The notes beneath the pieces are model-generated. The model was not told where the DNA came from. It saw nothing but the letters and a program-made list of their open reading frames with translations, and did no database searches. A stretch of 64,000 nucleotides of DNA from Streptomyces sp. WZ-12 (GTDB lineage: Bacteria > Actinomycetota > Actinomycetes > Streptomycetales > Streptomycetaceae). Both the position numbers and the translations under genes were made by a program. This document shows positions 9,374-27,207 of this stretch, piece by piece. Position 1 is the stretch's first letter. Each line of letters opens with the position of its first letter. The DNA lies in assembly GCF_028898845.1 (NCBI RefSeq), contig NZ_CP118574.1:4189001-4253000 (forward strand), given 5' to 3'.

Positions 9374-10735
9374 TCACGCGAGGCTCAGCAGGCAGGTGAG
9401 CAGCGAGCGGGCCTCGATGTTGAGGTAGTGGCCGTGGCGCAGGAGGTCGGTGAGCTGCCGCGCCGTCATCCAGCACAGGTGCGGGTCCACGTCGAGCGGG
9501 AAGTCCTCGCCGACCTCGACGATCTGATAGCGGGTCAGCGCGTGGTGGAACCGCCCGCCCTCCTCCGAGAGGACCTGGTCGTAGCGGATGGCGCCGCCGC
9601 CGGGCCGCAGGGCGTCCCGCAGGATGTCCTCCTGGACGGCGTCCAGGCCCTGGCCGGGGTGCAGATGCACCGTCGGCGCCATCTCCACCTGGTCCATCAG
9701 CCCGTACTCGGGCCGGGCCCGCACCAGCAGGTGAACCACCCCGTCGATGGCGCGGGCCAGGAACACCGCCCGGCCCTCGCCCCGCGGGTACAGCAGCGGC
9801 TGCGTCCAGCGGGTGACCTCCCGGGTGCCGGCCGCGACCCGCACCGCGATGATGCGGAAGTTCTCCGCGCCCTCGTCGGTGATCTCCCAGTCGTCGCGCT
9901 TCCACCCGGCGACGTCCGCCAGCGGCACCAGCCGGGCGCTCCAGTCGCAGCGGGTCTTCGCCTCGGTGAACCAGCTCAGGATGGAGCCCGCGCTGTCCGG
10001 CACGAACGGGCTCCGCGCCGCGCCCCGGTACTGGTACGAGCGCACCAGGGCGTCCCGGAACGCATCGCCGCTTCGCCCCTCGGTCTCGTCCGGGAGCATG
10101 AACGGCAGGCACGACAGCACCGTGCGGGCGTCCATGTTGACGAGGTTGTCCACCGTCATCAGCCCACGGAGCTGGTCCATGGTGAGCCAGCAGAAGTCCT
10201 CGTGCAGCGGCACGTCCCCGGTCGCCAGCACCACCATGTTCCGGTTGCGCTTGCGCCAGAACCAGGCGCCCTGCTCGGACTGGAGGACGTCCACCAGCAC
10301 CTGGCCGCGCTGCGGCCCGGTGAAGTGCTCCAAGTACCGCGTGCCGGCGCCCTGGTGGACCTTCATGTAGTTGCTGCGGGTCGCCTGCACGGTGGGCGAG
10401 AGCTGGATGGTGTTGGCGTTCCCCGGCTCCATCTTGGCCTGCATCAGGCAGTGCAGGACGCCGTCGAACTCCTTGACCAGGATGCCGAGGATGCCGATCT
10501 CCGGCTGGTTGATGACCGGTTGGGACCACAGCTCCGGGCCGGCGTTGCCGCCGGCGCGGACCTGGAGCCCCTCGACGGTGAAGAACCGCCCGCTGGCGTG
10601 GCCGAGATTGCCGGTCCCCGGGTCGAACTCCCAGGCGTCCAGGTCGTGGAAGGGGATGCGCTCCACCGAGAACCCGCCCGCCCGGCGGCGCTCGGCCCAC
10701 CAGGCGTGGAACTCGGCGGTGGACAGAAGGCTCAC
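9374..10735 (-). CDS. dNDP-4-keto-6-deoxyglucose 2,3-dehydratase (EvaA/TylX3 type)
   Basis: 453 residues from GTG at 10735, five bases after the aminotransferase stop. It shows the two-fold internal repeat of the family: WSQPVINQPEIGILG...HCLMQAKMEPGN in the first half and WTQPLLYPRGEGRAVF...HLLVRARPEYG in the second. The enzyme removes the C2 hydroxyl to give the 3,4-diketo intermediate of 2-deoxysugars. The aminotransferase next to it would then install the 3-amino group, as in vancosamine-type pathways (EvaA, EvaB). Confidence 0.92.
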   Translation of the reverse strand: MSLLSTAEFHAWWAERRRAGGFSVERIPFHDLDAWEFDPGTGNLGHASGRFFTVEGLQVRAGGNAGPELWSQPVINQPEIGILGILVKEFDGVLHCLMQAKMEPGNANTIQLSPTVQATRSNYMKVHQGAGTRYLEHFTGPQRGQVLVDVLQSEQGAWFWRKRNRNMVVLATGDVPLHEDFCWLTMDQLRGLMTVDNLVNMDARTVLSCLPFMLPDETEGRSGDAFRDALVRSYQYRGAARSPFVPDSAGSILSWFTEAKTRCDWSARLVPLADVAGWKRDDWEITDEGAENFRIIAVRVAAGTREVTRWTQPLLYPRGEGRAVFLARAIDGVVHLLVRARPEYGLMDQVEMAPTVHLHPGQGLDAVQEDILRDALRPGGGAIRYDQVLSEEGGRFHHALTRYQIVEVGEDFPLDVDPHLCWMTARQLTDLLRHGHYLNIEARSLLTCLLSLA

Positions 10736-10740
10736 CTCGG

Positions 10741-11850
10741 TCAGAGCCTTCCCATGACGTCGAACACCGCGTCGATGACCCGCTCCTGCTCCGCGTCGGT
10801 CAGCGACGGGTACATCGGCAGCGAGAAGATCTCCTCGGCGACCCGGCTGGTGACCGGCAGCGCGTCCTTGGCGTAGCCGAGGTGGGCGAAGCCGGACTGG
10901 GTGTGCACCGGCCACGGGTAGCTGATGTTCAGCGCGATGTCGTGGGCCTTGAGGCCCTCCAGGAGCTGGTCCCGGCGCGGGTGGCGGCAGACGTAGACGT
11001 AGTAGACGTGGTCGTTGCCCGGCGCGGTCACCGGGGTGACCAGGTCGGTGCCGGCGAACGCCGCCGCGTACCGGTCGGCGATGGACCGGCGGCGGGCGAC
11101 GTAGTCGTCGAGGCGGGTGAGCTTGCGGCGCAGGATCTCCGCCTGCACCTCGTCGAGGCGGGCGTTGTGGCCGGGCGTCTCGACGACGTAGTAGCGGTCC
11201 TCCATGCCGTAGAAGCGCAGCCGCCGCAGCCGGGCGTCGAGGGCCGCGTCGTCGGTCACCGTGGCGCCGGCGTCGCCGTACGCGCCGAGCACCTTGGTCG
11301 GGTAGAAGGAGAACGCCGCGGCGTCGCCCATCGTTCCGGCGAGCCGGCCGTGGTGGCGGGCGCCGTGCGCCTGCGCGCAGTCCTCCAGGACGACCAGGCC
11401 GTGCTTGGCGGCCAGCTCCTTGAGCGGCGCCATGTCGACGCACTGGCCGTACAGGTGCACCGGGAGCAGGCAGCGGGTGCGCGGGGTGAGGGCCGCGGCG
11501 ACCTGGTCGACCTCCATCAGGTAGGTGTCGGGGTCCACGTCGACGAAGACCGGGGTGGCGCCGACGGCGTCGATCGCGATGACGGTGGGCGCCGCGGTGT
11601 TGGAGACCGTGATCACCTCGTCGCCGGGGCCGACGCCCAGGGCGCGCAGGCCCAGGACGATGGCGTTGGTGCCGTTGTCGACGCCGACGCAGTGGCCGAG
11701 GCCGTGGTAGTCGGCGAACTCCCGCTCGAAGCCCTTGACGCTCCTCCCCAGCACCAACTGCCCGGAGCCGAACACCGTGTCCACCGCGTCGAGAATGTCC
11801 GCGCGTTCCTTGTCGTACTCCGGCAGGTAACCCCACACATGCTGGGTCAT
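10741..11850 (-). CDS. dNDP-sugar 3-aminotransferase (DegT/DnrJ/EryC1, EvaB type)
   Basis: 369 residues with the DegT family layout: [14 protein letters not shown] in the PLP phosphate-binding region, [10 protein letters not shown] with the cofactor-contacting Asp, and [13 protein letters not shown] with the Schiff-base lysine. Next to a 2,3-dehydratase, the most economical role is transamination of the 3-keto group to a 3-amino-2,3,6-trideoxy sugar. With the C-methyltransferase at 27604 this fits the vancosamine route. Confidence 0.9.
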   Translation of the reverse strand: MTQHVWGYLPEYDKERADILDAVDTVFGSGQLVLGRSVKGFEREFADYHGLGHCVGVDNGTNAIVLGLRALGVGPGDEVITVSNTAAPTVIAIDAVGATPVFVDVDPDTYLMEVDQVAAALTPRTRCLLPVHLYGQCVDMAPLKELAAKHGLVVLEDCAQAHGARHHGRLAGTMGDAAAFSFYPTKVLGAYGDAGATVTDDAALDARLRRLRFYGMEDRYYVVETPGHNARLDEVQAEILRRKLTRLDDYVARRRSIADRYAAAFAGTDLVTPVTAPGNDHVYYVYVCRHPRRDQLLEGLKAHDIALNISYPWPVHTQSGFAHLGYAKDALPVTSRVAEEIFSLPMYPSLTDAEQERVIDAVFDVMGRL

Positions 11851-11928
11851 CGCGGCACGTCACCTCCAACAGGGTTGCCGTCAGGTTTGAAGAGTTGGCC
11901 GTGGGGGAGCGGACGCCGCCCGGCCCCG

Positions 11929-12462
11929 TCAGCCGATCTGCTTGAGCAGGGGCACACCGTGGGTGTTCCAGTCCTCACGGTGGACGGCGAGGAGGTGGAC
12001 GTCCCACAACCTGCCGTGGAAATACGTGTGGTCGGGCAGCACCGCCTCGGCGCGCACCAGGTCGGCGGTGGCCGCCCCGAGGCCGAGCCCGGCGGCGTCC
12101 GGTGACGTCCGGTGGACGTAGACCTTGCGCAGCCGCCACATGGCGAAGGCGAAGTTGACCGTCAACGCGTGGACGTCGCCGGCGAGTTCGGCGGCCGCCG
12201 GCCCGGCGAGGTGGACCTCGATCCGGGCGTGCCCGGCGGACGTGGCGGTGGACACCGTGCTGAGCCCGACGACCTCGTCGGTGCCCTTGTCGTGGACCAG
12301 GAAGCACGCCGAGAGCCCCTCGCCGAAATTCTTGACGAAGGTATCCAGCACGGGAAGTCCCGCGGCCCCCAATGCGAAGAGGATCCGGTATGCCTCGGGG
12401 GCGTCCTGCGGACCGGCCGGACGCAAGGAGACCCGGTCGGTCTCGGTGTGCGGAAACAACAT
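11929..12462 (-). CDS. GNAT-like acyltransferase
   Basis: 177 residues; TDRVSLRPAGPQDAPEAY opens like RimJ/RimL-type N-acetyltransferases, and MWRLRKVYVHRTSP is a mid-domain strand. It is first gene of the leftward sugar block, starting at 12462 with GAGG upstream. Modification of the aminosugar amine is attractive, and self-protection by acetylation of the product is the alternative. The classical acetyl-CoA loop (Q/RxxGxG/A) is weak (GLGLGAATA), so the assignment is tentative. Confidence 0.6.
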   Translation of the reverse strand: MLFPHTETDRVSLRPAGPQDAPEAYRILFALGAAGLPVLDTFVKNFGEGLSACFLVHDKGTDEVVGLSTVSTATSAGHARIEVHLAGPAAAELAGDVHALTVNFAFAMWRLRKVYVHRTSPDAAGLGLGAATADLVRAEAVLPDHTYFHGRLWDVHLLAVHREDWNTHGVPLLKQIG

Positions 12463-12848
12463 TGGCCAGCTACCTCTTTCGCCGTGGTTGACCCGGACCG
12501 CCGGCCCGCCGTAAATCCCTTGATTTCTGCACCGATTTGTATACGGCGGGGAATGCGCGGGGCAATGCGTGGGCCGGCTTTGAATCCGGTCGGCCAAGGC
12601 CCTGGAAGCACCGGACGCTAGGCCGCCGCACAGCCGGCGGTCAAGCAGCGACCAGCGAGGAGGCGGCGGTTGTCTCGCCGGCGGGACGGCCGGCGGTAAA
12701 TGCCGCCCGCACCGCATTGCCCACCGGATGCGGCGCGGGCTACGGTCGCCCCGATCGGCCTTAGGACTTTCATTCCGTTCGGCCCCGGCCCGCCCCACGG
12801 CGGATGAATTTCGACCGCGCGAGCGGCCAAGGAGCGTAGACGAAAACC
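12463..12848. promoter_or_regulatory. Divergent promoter region between sugar and NRPS blocks
   Basis: 386 bp between the leftward GNAT gene and the rightward carrier-protein gene. It contains an AT-richer stretch near 12515-12550 (TTGATT...TATACG), the best place for promoters although the spacing is not canonical. The rest is GC-rich without an obvious operator. Both major cluster blocks should be driven from here. Confidence 0.35.
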
Positions 12849-13175
12849 ATGTTGGAAAACGCCATCGCCACCGACAGCAGCGCCCCGACCTTCCTCGACG
12901 AATTCACCGAGTTGATTCGCCGGACCGCCGCCACGATCTGCGCCGAGCAGCCCGATGTGCCGGAGCCGGAAGAACTGCGCGACCTGGATTCGTTCTCCAT
13001 GGTCCAGGTCCTGCTCGACCTGGAGAACGAGCTGGAGCTGAAGGTCCTCGAAGAGCTGGAGGGCTTCGAGGGCCGCACGTTCCGCGAGATCGCCGAGCAC
13101 ATCGCCGGCATCGCCGAACGCAACGGCACCTACGCCGAGTTCCAGGCGACGGTCAAGCGCATCATCGCGGACTGA
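12849..13175 (+). CDS. Free-standing acyl/peptidyl carrier protein
   Basis: 108 residues, acidic. DSFSMVQVLLDLENELEL carries the Ser for 4'-phosphopantetheine (DSxxxVQ, about residue 48), with a predicted four-helix layout. The PPTase at 33545 would activate it. A discrete carrier together with the short AMP-ligase at 29804 suggests an aryl acid or amino acid loaded off the main NRPS, comparable to SgcC2 in C-1027. It heads the NRPS block. Confidence 0.82.
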   Translation: MLENAIATDSSAPTFLDEFTELIRRTAATICAEQPDVPEPEELRDLDSFSMVQVLLDLENELELKVLEELEGFEGRTFREIAEHIAGIAERNGTYAEFQATVKRIIAD

Positions 13176-13222
13176 CCGCACCCGCTCGACCGTCCCGCCC
13201 GCCCCCGACCCTGGGAACCCGC

Positions 13223-13438
13223 ATGGACGACCACAGCAGCGACCCCATCTACCGCGTGGTCCGCAACGACGAGGAACAGCACTCGATCTGGTGGGCCGAC
13301 CGGCCGCTGCCGGCCGGCTGGTACGCCGAGGGGACCGAAGGCAGCCGTGAGGAGTGCCTGCGCCACATCGACACGGTGTGGACCGACATGCGCCCGCTGA
13401 GCCTGCGCCGCCGGATGGAACGGTCCGCCGCCGACTGA
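13223..13438 (+). CDS. MbtH-like NRPS accessory protein
   Basis: 71 residues, the usual MbtH length. NDEEQHSIW matches NxExQxSxW, PLPAGW and WTDMRPLSL are the other two signatures. The usual Pro after the first Trp is Trp here (SIWWAD). MbtH proteins bind adenylation domains and support their folding and activity. It lies 58 bp before the first NRPS gene. Confidence 0.95.
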   Translation: MDDHSSDPIYRVVRNDEEQHSIWWADRPLPAGWYAEGTEGSREECLRHIDTVWTDMRPLSLRRRMERSAAD

Positions 13439-13496
13439 ACCGCCCACGGGGCGCCCCCTTTCCCGCCCGCGCGGCGACGCTGCCTTAGGAGCATCT

Positions 13497-16400
13497 TTGA
13501 ACGACTGGACGCCGTCGGCCGCTTCGCCCCCCGGGTGGGCATCCGGGGACTGTGGTGCGCCGGGCGCGGCGGGACCGCTCCCCCTGTTGCCCGCGCTGAT
13601 CGCGGCGCAGGCCGCGGCCACGCCCGACGCGGTCGCGGTCGAGGCGCTCCCCGCCGGCCGGACCGCCCTCACCTACGGCGCGCTGGACCGGCGGGCCAAC
13701 CAACTCGCGCACCGGCTGGGGTCGCTGGGCATCGGCCCGGGGAGCCTGGTCGGCGTGGCCCTGCGCCGCGGCCCCGACCTGGTGGTGGCCCTGCTGGCGG
13801 TGTGGCGGGCGGGTGCCGCGTACGTGCCGATGGACCCGGACCACCCGGCCGAGCGCCTCGCCTGGACGCTGGCCGACACCCGGGCCCCGCTGGTCCTGAC
13901 CGACCGCGCCGCCCGGGCCGCCCTCCCGGCCCACGACGGCACCGTCCTGCTGGTGCTCGACGAGGCCAACGAGGCGGCCAGCAGGGCCAGTTCGCCGTTC
14001 CCGGACACCGCACCCCGGCTTCCCGGCGGGCCCGCGGAGGCCGCCACGCGGGCCGCCTATGTGCTCTACACCTCCGGCTCCACCGGGCGCCCCAAGGGCG
14101 TCGTCGTCCCGCACGGGGGGATCGCCAACCGGGTCCGCTGGCTGGCGTCCCGGCACGGACTCGGCCCGGCGGACCGGGTGTTGCAGAAGACCACGATCGG
14201 CTTCGACGCGGCCGGGCTGGAGCTGTTCGCGCCGCTGCTCGGCGGCGGCACGGTGGTGCTCGCCCCGCACGGCGTCGAGCGGGACCCGGCGGCGCTGCTC
14301 GACGCGGTGGCCGCCGGCCGCATCACCGTCCTCCAGGCCGTCCCCTCGGTGCTGCGCGCGCTGGCGAACGCGCCGGGCTGGGAGGGCTGCGACGCGCTGC
14401 GGCTGCTGTTCAGCGCCGGCGAGCCGCTGCACGCGGAGCTGTGCCACCGGCTGCTCGCCCGGGTGCCCCAGGCGCAGATCTGGAACACCTACGGGCCCAC
14501 CGAGTGCTCCGTGGACCTCACCGAGCACCGCTTCGACCCGGCCCAGACCACCGGCCCGGTACCGATCGGCCGGCCCCTCGGGGGCGTGCGTGCCCTGGTC
14601 CTGGACCCGCGGGGGCGCCCGGTGCCGGCCGGCGGCACCGGCGAGCTGTACGCCGCCGGGGCCGGGGTCGCCACCGGGTACCTCGGCCGGCCCGCGCTGA
14701 CCGCCGACCGGTTCCTCCCGGACCCCTCCGGGCCGCCCGGCGCGCGGATGTACCGCACCGGCGACCGCGTCCGCCCGGGCGCCGACGGCACCTTGGAGTA
14801 CCTGGGCCGCCTGGACCAGCAGCTCAAGGTCAACGGCGTGCGGATCGAGCCCGGCGAGGTGGAGGCCGCGCTGGTCGCCCACCCGGGCGTGGACGGCGTG
14901 GTCGTCGGCGCAGCCCCGGACCGCGCGGGCGGGCAGCGGCTGGTCGCCTGGGTGCAGCCGCGCGGCGCCGCCCCGACGCCGGCGGAGCTGCGCGCGTTCG
15001 CCCGCCGCACCCTCCCGGACCCGCTGGTCCCGGCCGTCTTCGTGACCGTCGCCGGCTTCCCCCGGACCGCCAGCGGCAAGACCGACCGGGCCGCGCTGCC
15101 CGACCCCGACTCGGGCGACGACGGCGGCGCCGGGCACGTCCCGCCGCGCGACGCCGCCGAACGGGCCGCCGCCCGGGCCTGGGAGGTGACCCTGGAGCTG
15201 CCCGCCGGGACGGTCGGCGCGCACGACGACTTCTTCCACCGCGGCGGCTCGTCCCTCCACTTGGGCCAGCTCGCCGGCCGGCTCTCCGCCGCGGCCGGCC
15301 GCCGGATCGAGCTGCGCGCACTGTTCTCCGCCCTCACCGTCGCCGACCAGGCGGCGCTCCTGGGCGCCGCGGACGGGACGGACGAGGCCCGCGAGGCGTC
15401 AACTGGCCGTGATGACCCGGTAGTTGCCACGCCCCGTACCGGCGGGCTGCCGCTGTCGCACGGGCAGCGCGGGCTCTGGCTGCTGGAACAGTTGCGGCCG
15501 GGCAGCCCCGAATGGGCCGACCTGGTGTGGATCCGGCTGCCCGGCGCGTGGACCGAGGACACCGTCCGCACCGCCCTCGGGCGCCTGGCCGACCGCCACG
15601 AGATCCTGCGCACCCGCTACGAGGTGCGCGACGCCGACCCCGTCCAGGTCGTGGACGCGCCGGGCGGCCCGGTGGAGTTGCGCATCGCCGCGGCCGCCGA
15701 CGCCGACGCGGTGCGCGCGGCGGCCCGCGCGGAGCTGGGCCGCGGCTTCGACCTGGCGCGCGGTCCGGTGTGGCGGGCCCTGTTGCTGCGCACCGCCGAC
15801 GGCGGTCAGGCCCTGCTGCTGGGCATCCACCACCTCGCCTGCGACGGCTGGTCCTCGGTCCTCCTGGAGCGCGACCTGCTGGCCCTGGGTGCGGCGGCGC
15901 ACACCGGCGGCCGGCCCACCCTGCCCGAGGTCGCGGTGCAGTACGCCGACCACGCCGCCTGGCAGCGCCGCCGCGCCGCGGCCGACGATGCCGCGCTGAA
16001 CGACCAACTGCACTACTGGCAGCGGACGTTGGCCGGAGCAACCCCGCTGGAGCTGCCCGCGGACCGCCCCCGCCCCGCCGAGCGCGACGGCCACGGGGCG
16101 CTGCACACCTTCGCGGTGCCCGCCGCCCTGACCGAACGGCTCGCCGCGCTGGGCCGGGAGGCCGGCGCCACCCTCCAGCAGACGCTGCTGACCGCGTTCG
16201 CCGCGCTGCTCGGGCGGCTCTCCGGCCGCGCGGACTTCACCCTCGGCATGCCCGTCGCGGGCCGGCACCGCCCCGAAGTGGCGCAGACCGTCGGCTACTT
16301 CCTCAACACCCTGGTGGTGCGGTGCCGCCCGGACGACGAGGACACCGTGGCGGACGCCGTCGCCGCGGTGCGCGACACCGTGCTGGACGCCCTGGCCCAC

Positions 16401-18637
16401 CAGGACCTGCCGTTCGCGCACCTGGTCCGCGCGCTGCACCCGGAGCGGGACCCGTCGCGCACCCCGCTCTACCAGGTGATGTTCGACTTCCACGAGGAGG
16501 GCCGGACCGGCACCGCGCTCCGCGAGGACGACCTGGCGGCGTTCCGGGCCGCCTGGCAGTCCGCCCGCACCGACCTCACCTTCGTCGTCCAACGGCAGTC
16601 CGACGGCTCCCTGTCGGGCCAGGTCGAGTACGCCACCGCGCTCTTCGACCCGGCCACCGTGGAACGGCTGGCCGCCTGCTGGGTGCGCCTGCTGGAGTCC
16701 TTCGCCGCCGACCCCGCCGGGCGGCTGGGCGACGCCGAGCTGCTGCCCGACGCCGAGCGGGCCCGCCTGCTCGCCCTCGGCGCCGCCGTCCCGGCCGCCG
16801 ACGACGCCCCCGACGGCTGCGTGGCCACCGCCTTCGCCGCCGCCGCGCGCCGCACCCCCGACGCCGTCGCCGTCGTCTGCGGCGACGAACAGTGGAGCTA
16901 CGCCGAACTGCTCGCCCGCGCCGCCTGGTTCGGCGACCGGCTGCGCGCCCTGGGGGCCGGCCCGGAGACCACCGTCGCCGTGCTGCTGCCCCGCTCCCCC
17001 GACCTGCTGGCCTGCCTGCTCGGCTGCTGGCGGGCGGGCGCCGCGTACGTGCCGCTGGACCCGGCCTCGCCCGACGCCCGGCTGGCCCATGTCCTCGCCG
17101 ACTCCCGGGCCGTGGTGCTGGTCTCGGACCCGGCGGGCGGCGCCCGGCTGGCCCCGCACCACCGGGGCGCCCGCCTCACCGTCGGCGCCACCGACGCCAC
17201 CCCCGACGACGCACCGACCGCGGCGACCGCGCCCGGGGCCGCCCGGCGCGACCCCGCCCGGCTCGCGTACGTCCTCTACACCTCCGGCTCCACCGGCCGC
17301 CCCAAGGGCGTCGGCGTCGAACACCGGTCGCTGCTGCGGCTGTTGGGAGCCTCCCGGGACCACCTGGAGTTCGGCCCGGACAACGCCTGGCTCGCGCTCG
17401 CCCCGGCCTCCTTCGACATCTCCCTCACCGAGCTGGTGATGCCGCTGCTCGCGGGCGGCCGGGTGGTGCTCGCCCAAGATCACGAGACCGCCGACTACCC
17501 GGCGCTGGTGGCGCTGATCGACCGGGCCGGCGTCACCCACCTCCAGGCCGTCCACCCGCAGTGGCGGCTGCTCCGCGACGGCGGCCTCGGCGACCGCCCG
17601 CTGGTCGGCCAGACCGGCGGCGAGCCCTGCCCGCCCGACCTCGCCCGCGAGCTGGCCCGCGGCCTCAAGCGGTTCGTCAACGAGTACGGGCCGACCGAGG
17701 CCACCATCGCCGCGACCCGCTGGACCGTGCCCGAAACCGCCGCCGAGCTGGCCATCGGACGGCCCTACCCGCACGTCGCCGCCCGCGTCCTGGACGCCCG
17801 GCTGCGCCCCGTCCCACCGGGCACCGTCGGGGAACTGTGCCTGGGCGGGCGGGGGTTGGCCCGCGGCTACGCGGGCCGGCCGGCGCTCACCGCCGAGCGC
17901 TTCGTACCCGACCCGTACGGGCCGCCGGGCGCCCGGCTGTACCGCACCGGCGACCTGGCCCGGATGCTCCCCGACGGCACCCTGGTCTTCGCCGGGCGCG
18001 CCGACGGCCAGGTCAAGATCCGCGGGCGGCGGGTGGAGACCGGCGAGGTGGCGGCGGTGCTGGCCGACCATCCGGCGGTGGCCGAGGCGGTGGTGGTCGC
18101 CCACGGGAGCGGCGAGGAGGCCCGGTTGGTCGGCTACTGCGTCCCGGCCGGCGACCGACTCCCGGGCCGGGAGGCGCTGTTGGACCACTGCGCCCGGCAG
18201 TTGCCCAGCTACATGCTGCCCACCCTCGTGGTGCCGCTCGACGCCCTGCCGCTGACCCGTCACCACAAGGTCGACCTGGCCGCGCTGCCGGCCCCGGACC
18301 TGGCCGCGGTGGCCGACGACGTCCCACACACCGCGCCCGAGGGCCCGTTGGAGGAGGCCGTCGCCGCCATCTGGCGGGCGGTGCTGACCGGGCCCGACGG
18401 CCGGGCCCCGCGGATCGGCGCCCGGCACGACTTCTTCCGGCTCGGCGGCGACTCGATCCGGGCGTCCCGGGTCATGGCCCTGCTCCGGGACGCCTACGAC
18501 GTCGCGCTACCGCTGCGCACCCTCTTCGACCGGCCCACCGTCGCCGGGCTCGCCGCGGCCGTCGAGGACGCCGTACGCGCCGAGATCGCGTCACTGAGCG
18601 ATGCCGAACTGGCCGCCGCACACAGGGAGTACGACGA

Positions 18638-18641
<4 letters not shown>
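13497..18641 (+). CDS. NRPS 1: A-PCP-C-A-PCP
   Basis: 1714 residues from TTG with AGGAG five bases upstream. Order: A1 (A3 motif [11 protein letters not shown] near 190, A10 about 525), PCP1 (Ser in RGGSSL, about 583), C (HHLACDGW near 777, intact), A2 ([11 protein letters not shown] near 1260), PCP2 (LGGDSIRA near 1651). It begins with an A domain, so it can start a peptide. By hand alignment the specificity residues read D-A-L-Q-F-A-T-V-D (A1) and D-I-T-Q-Q-G-E-I-A (A2); I cannot assign either with confidence. There is no epimerase or release domain. The stop overlaps the next start by 4 bp (ATGA), so the two NRPS are translationally coupled. Confidence 0.95.
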
Positions 18642-25146
<6,505 letters not shown>

Positions 25147-25147
<1 letters not shown>

Positions 25148-26094
25148 TGCCCAAGGACGCCCGCACCGTGCGCCACCTGATATCCCTCGACGACCTCACC
25201 GACGCCGACCTGCGCCATCTGGTCGGCCGGGGGGCCGCGTTCGCCGCCGGCACCGCCGACGCCGGCCGGCCGCTCGACGGCCTGGTCACCGGCGTCTACT
25301 TCGCCAAGACCTCCACCCGCACCCGGACCGCGTTCTCCGCCGGGGCGCTGCGGCTGGGCGGCTCCCTGCTCTCCTACGGCCCGGGCGACCTGCAGACCAA
25401 CACCGGCGAGACGAGCGAGGACACCGGCCGGGTGCTCTCCCGGATGCTGGACGTGCTGGTGGCCCGCACCGCAGGGGACCCCCAGGAGATGCGGGCCTGG
25501 GCGCGCCAGCGCCGGATGGCGGTGGTCAACGCGATGAGCGCCGAGGAGCACCCCACCCAGGCCCTGACCGACCTGACCACGCTGTACCAGCACTTCGGCC
25601 GCATCGACGGGCTGCGCGTGCTCTACCTGGGCGAGGGCAACAACACCGCGACCGCCCTGGCACTGGCCCTGACCCGTTACCCGGACGTGGAGTTGGAGCT
25701 GCGCACCCCGCCCGGCTACGGGCTCCCCGCCGCGATCGCCCGGAAGGCGGCGCAGCAGGCCGCGGCCAGTGGGGCGGTGCTGCGCGAACGCCACACCATG
25801 GAGGGGCTGCCGACCGACCTCGACGCCGTCTACACCGCGCGCTGGCAGACCACCGGCACCGCCAAGGCCGACCCCGACTGGCGCACCGCGTTCGCCCCGT
25901 TCCAGGTCCGCGCGGAGCTGTGGGCCGACAGCCCGAAGGCGGTGTTCCTGCACGACCTGCCCGCCCACCGGGGCGAGGAGGTCACCGCCGAGGTCCTGGA
26001 CGGGCCCATGAGCCTGGCCTTCGAGCAGGCCGAGAACAAGATGCACTCCGCGATGGCGGTCCTGGAATGGTGCCGCGGGGGCGGCGCGGGCTGA
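25147..26094 (+). CDS. Ornithine-carbamoyltransferase-like enzyme of the cluster
   Basis: 315 residues. FAKTSTRTRTAF is the carbamoyl-phosphate site and HPTQAL the second signature. The ornithine-site motif HCLP is changed to HDLP, so the amino substrate is probably not ornithine. It starts inside the NRPS 2 stop (TGATG), a position expected of a tailoring gene. Since the cluster appears to make 2,3-diaminopropionate, carbamoylation of its side-chain amine to a ureido group is a reasonable proposal. VioL in viomycin is a comparable cluster-encoded homologue. Confidence 0.85.
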
Positions 26095-26143
26095 ACCTCC
26101 GCTCCCCCGGCCCCCGTTCACCGCGTGCCGCGCAACGGCCGCC

Positions 26144-26175
26144 GGCCCCGCCGTACGGTTCTCGACGGCGGGGCC
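26144..26175. terminator. Terminator between convergent genes
   Basis: GGCCCCGCCGT at 26144-26154 pairs perfectly with ACGGCGGGGCC at 26165-26175 around a 10-nt loop, between the carbamoyltransferase stop and the stop of the convergent oxygenase. Confidence 0.75.
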
Positions 26176-26220
26176 AGCGGCGGGTCCGGTAGCCCCCTTG
26201 GGCCCGGTGGACCCGGTGGG

Positions 26221-27207
26221 TCAGTCCAGGACGCTGCCCGCGTCCTGCCGGTCGCCCCGGGAGCGGCGGTAGTCCGCGACCGCGTAGACCCGGTGCAGCC
26301 AGCGGTCGGTGCCGTCGTAGCGGGGCGCGTAGGAGGTCCGCCCGTGCACGACCAGCCGGTTGTCGACCACGGCCAGGTCGCCCGCGGTGAGGTCGAGCGC
26401 GTGGGTGGCCCGCTCGAAGGCGGCGTTCAGCTCCGCCATGGCGCGCCGGGCGCCGTCGTCGAGGGCGTGCGTGGCGTTGAAGTCGACCAGCACGTCCGGG
26501 TCTTCGGGCGCGCCCCGCAGGAGCGCGTGGACCGGCGGCGGAACGCTTCCGGAGCCGCCGAACGACGGCGGCGCCTCGGTCATGAAGCGCTCCTCGAACA
26601 GCGTCCGGCGTGCCTCCCCCGACAGCATCGGCAGCGCCCGGCGGACCGAGGCGGTGCACAGCCGGGCGTCCCCGGTCGGGTCGGTGCGCAGGCACAACAG
26701 GCCCAGGTAGTCAGGGCGGTTGCGGTGGAAGGCGTTCTCGGTGTGCATCTGGAGGCGCACCGAGCCCGCGTTGCTCTGCTGCCGCTCCTGGCCCGCCACC
26801 GGCACCACGTTCTGCACCAGCGCGCCGGACTTCTCGCTGCGGTAGGCCACCACCTCGCCGAGCTGGAGCAGGACCATGGCGATCGCGCCGGCGGCCGTGG
26901 TCGCGGCCCGCTGCACCGACCCGAGCGCGGTGGGGGTCGCCGGCAGCTCCGCGTGAATGGGCAGGTTGCGCACCAACAGGACGCCCTCAGGACCCGCGTC
27001 ATACCTGAAGTCCCGTATGGCCGCCAGGAGTTGACTCGGAAGCCGGACGGCGGCGGCGCGGGCCGCGGCGAGCCACGCGGGGCTGTCCAGCACCCCGGAC
27101 GCGGCCCGACCGAGCTCCTCGGCCAGCAGGGCGACCTCCTCGCGCTGGGAGTCGGTGAGCACCACCGCCGCCTCGGTCAGGGCGGGGAAAGAGCTGGTCT
27201 TGATCAT
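26221..27207 (-). CDS. Fe(II)/2-oxoglutarate amino-acid hydroxylase (VioC/AsnO, clavaminate synthase-like)
   Basis: 328 residues. MHTENAFH gives the H-x-E iron ligands, and DNRLVVHGRTSYAPRYDG gives the distal His plus the Arg region that holds 2-oxoglutarate; all are intact. Family members hydroxylate the beta carbon of free Arg (VioC, OrfP) or Asn (AsnO). This one probably supplies a beta-hydroxylated residue to one of the four A domains. It is transcribed alone and leftward, opposite to its neighbours. Confidence 0.9.
   Translation of the reverse strand: MIKTSSFPALTEAAVVLTDSQREEVALLAEELGRAASGVLDSPAWLAAARAAAVRLPSQLLAAIRDFRYDAGPEGVLLVRNLPIHAELPATPTALGSVQRAATTAAGAIAMVLLQLGEVVAYRSEKSGALVQNVVPVAGQERQQSNAGSVRLQMHTENAFHRNRPDYLGLLCLRTDPTGDARLCTASVRRALPMLSGEARRTLFEERFMTEAPPSFGGSGSVPPPVHALLRGAPEDPDVLVDFNATHALDDGARRAMAELNAAFERATHALDLTAGDLAVVDNRLVVHGRTSYAPRYDGTDRWLHRVYAVADYRRSRGDRQDAGSVLD

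Noticed and set aside
13485..15260. Minus-strand ORF across the first A domain
   Set aside because: It is antisense to a well-supported A domain and has no motif of its own.
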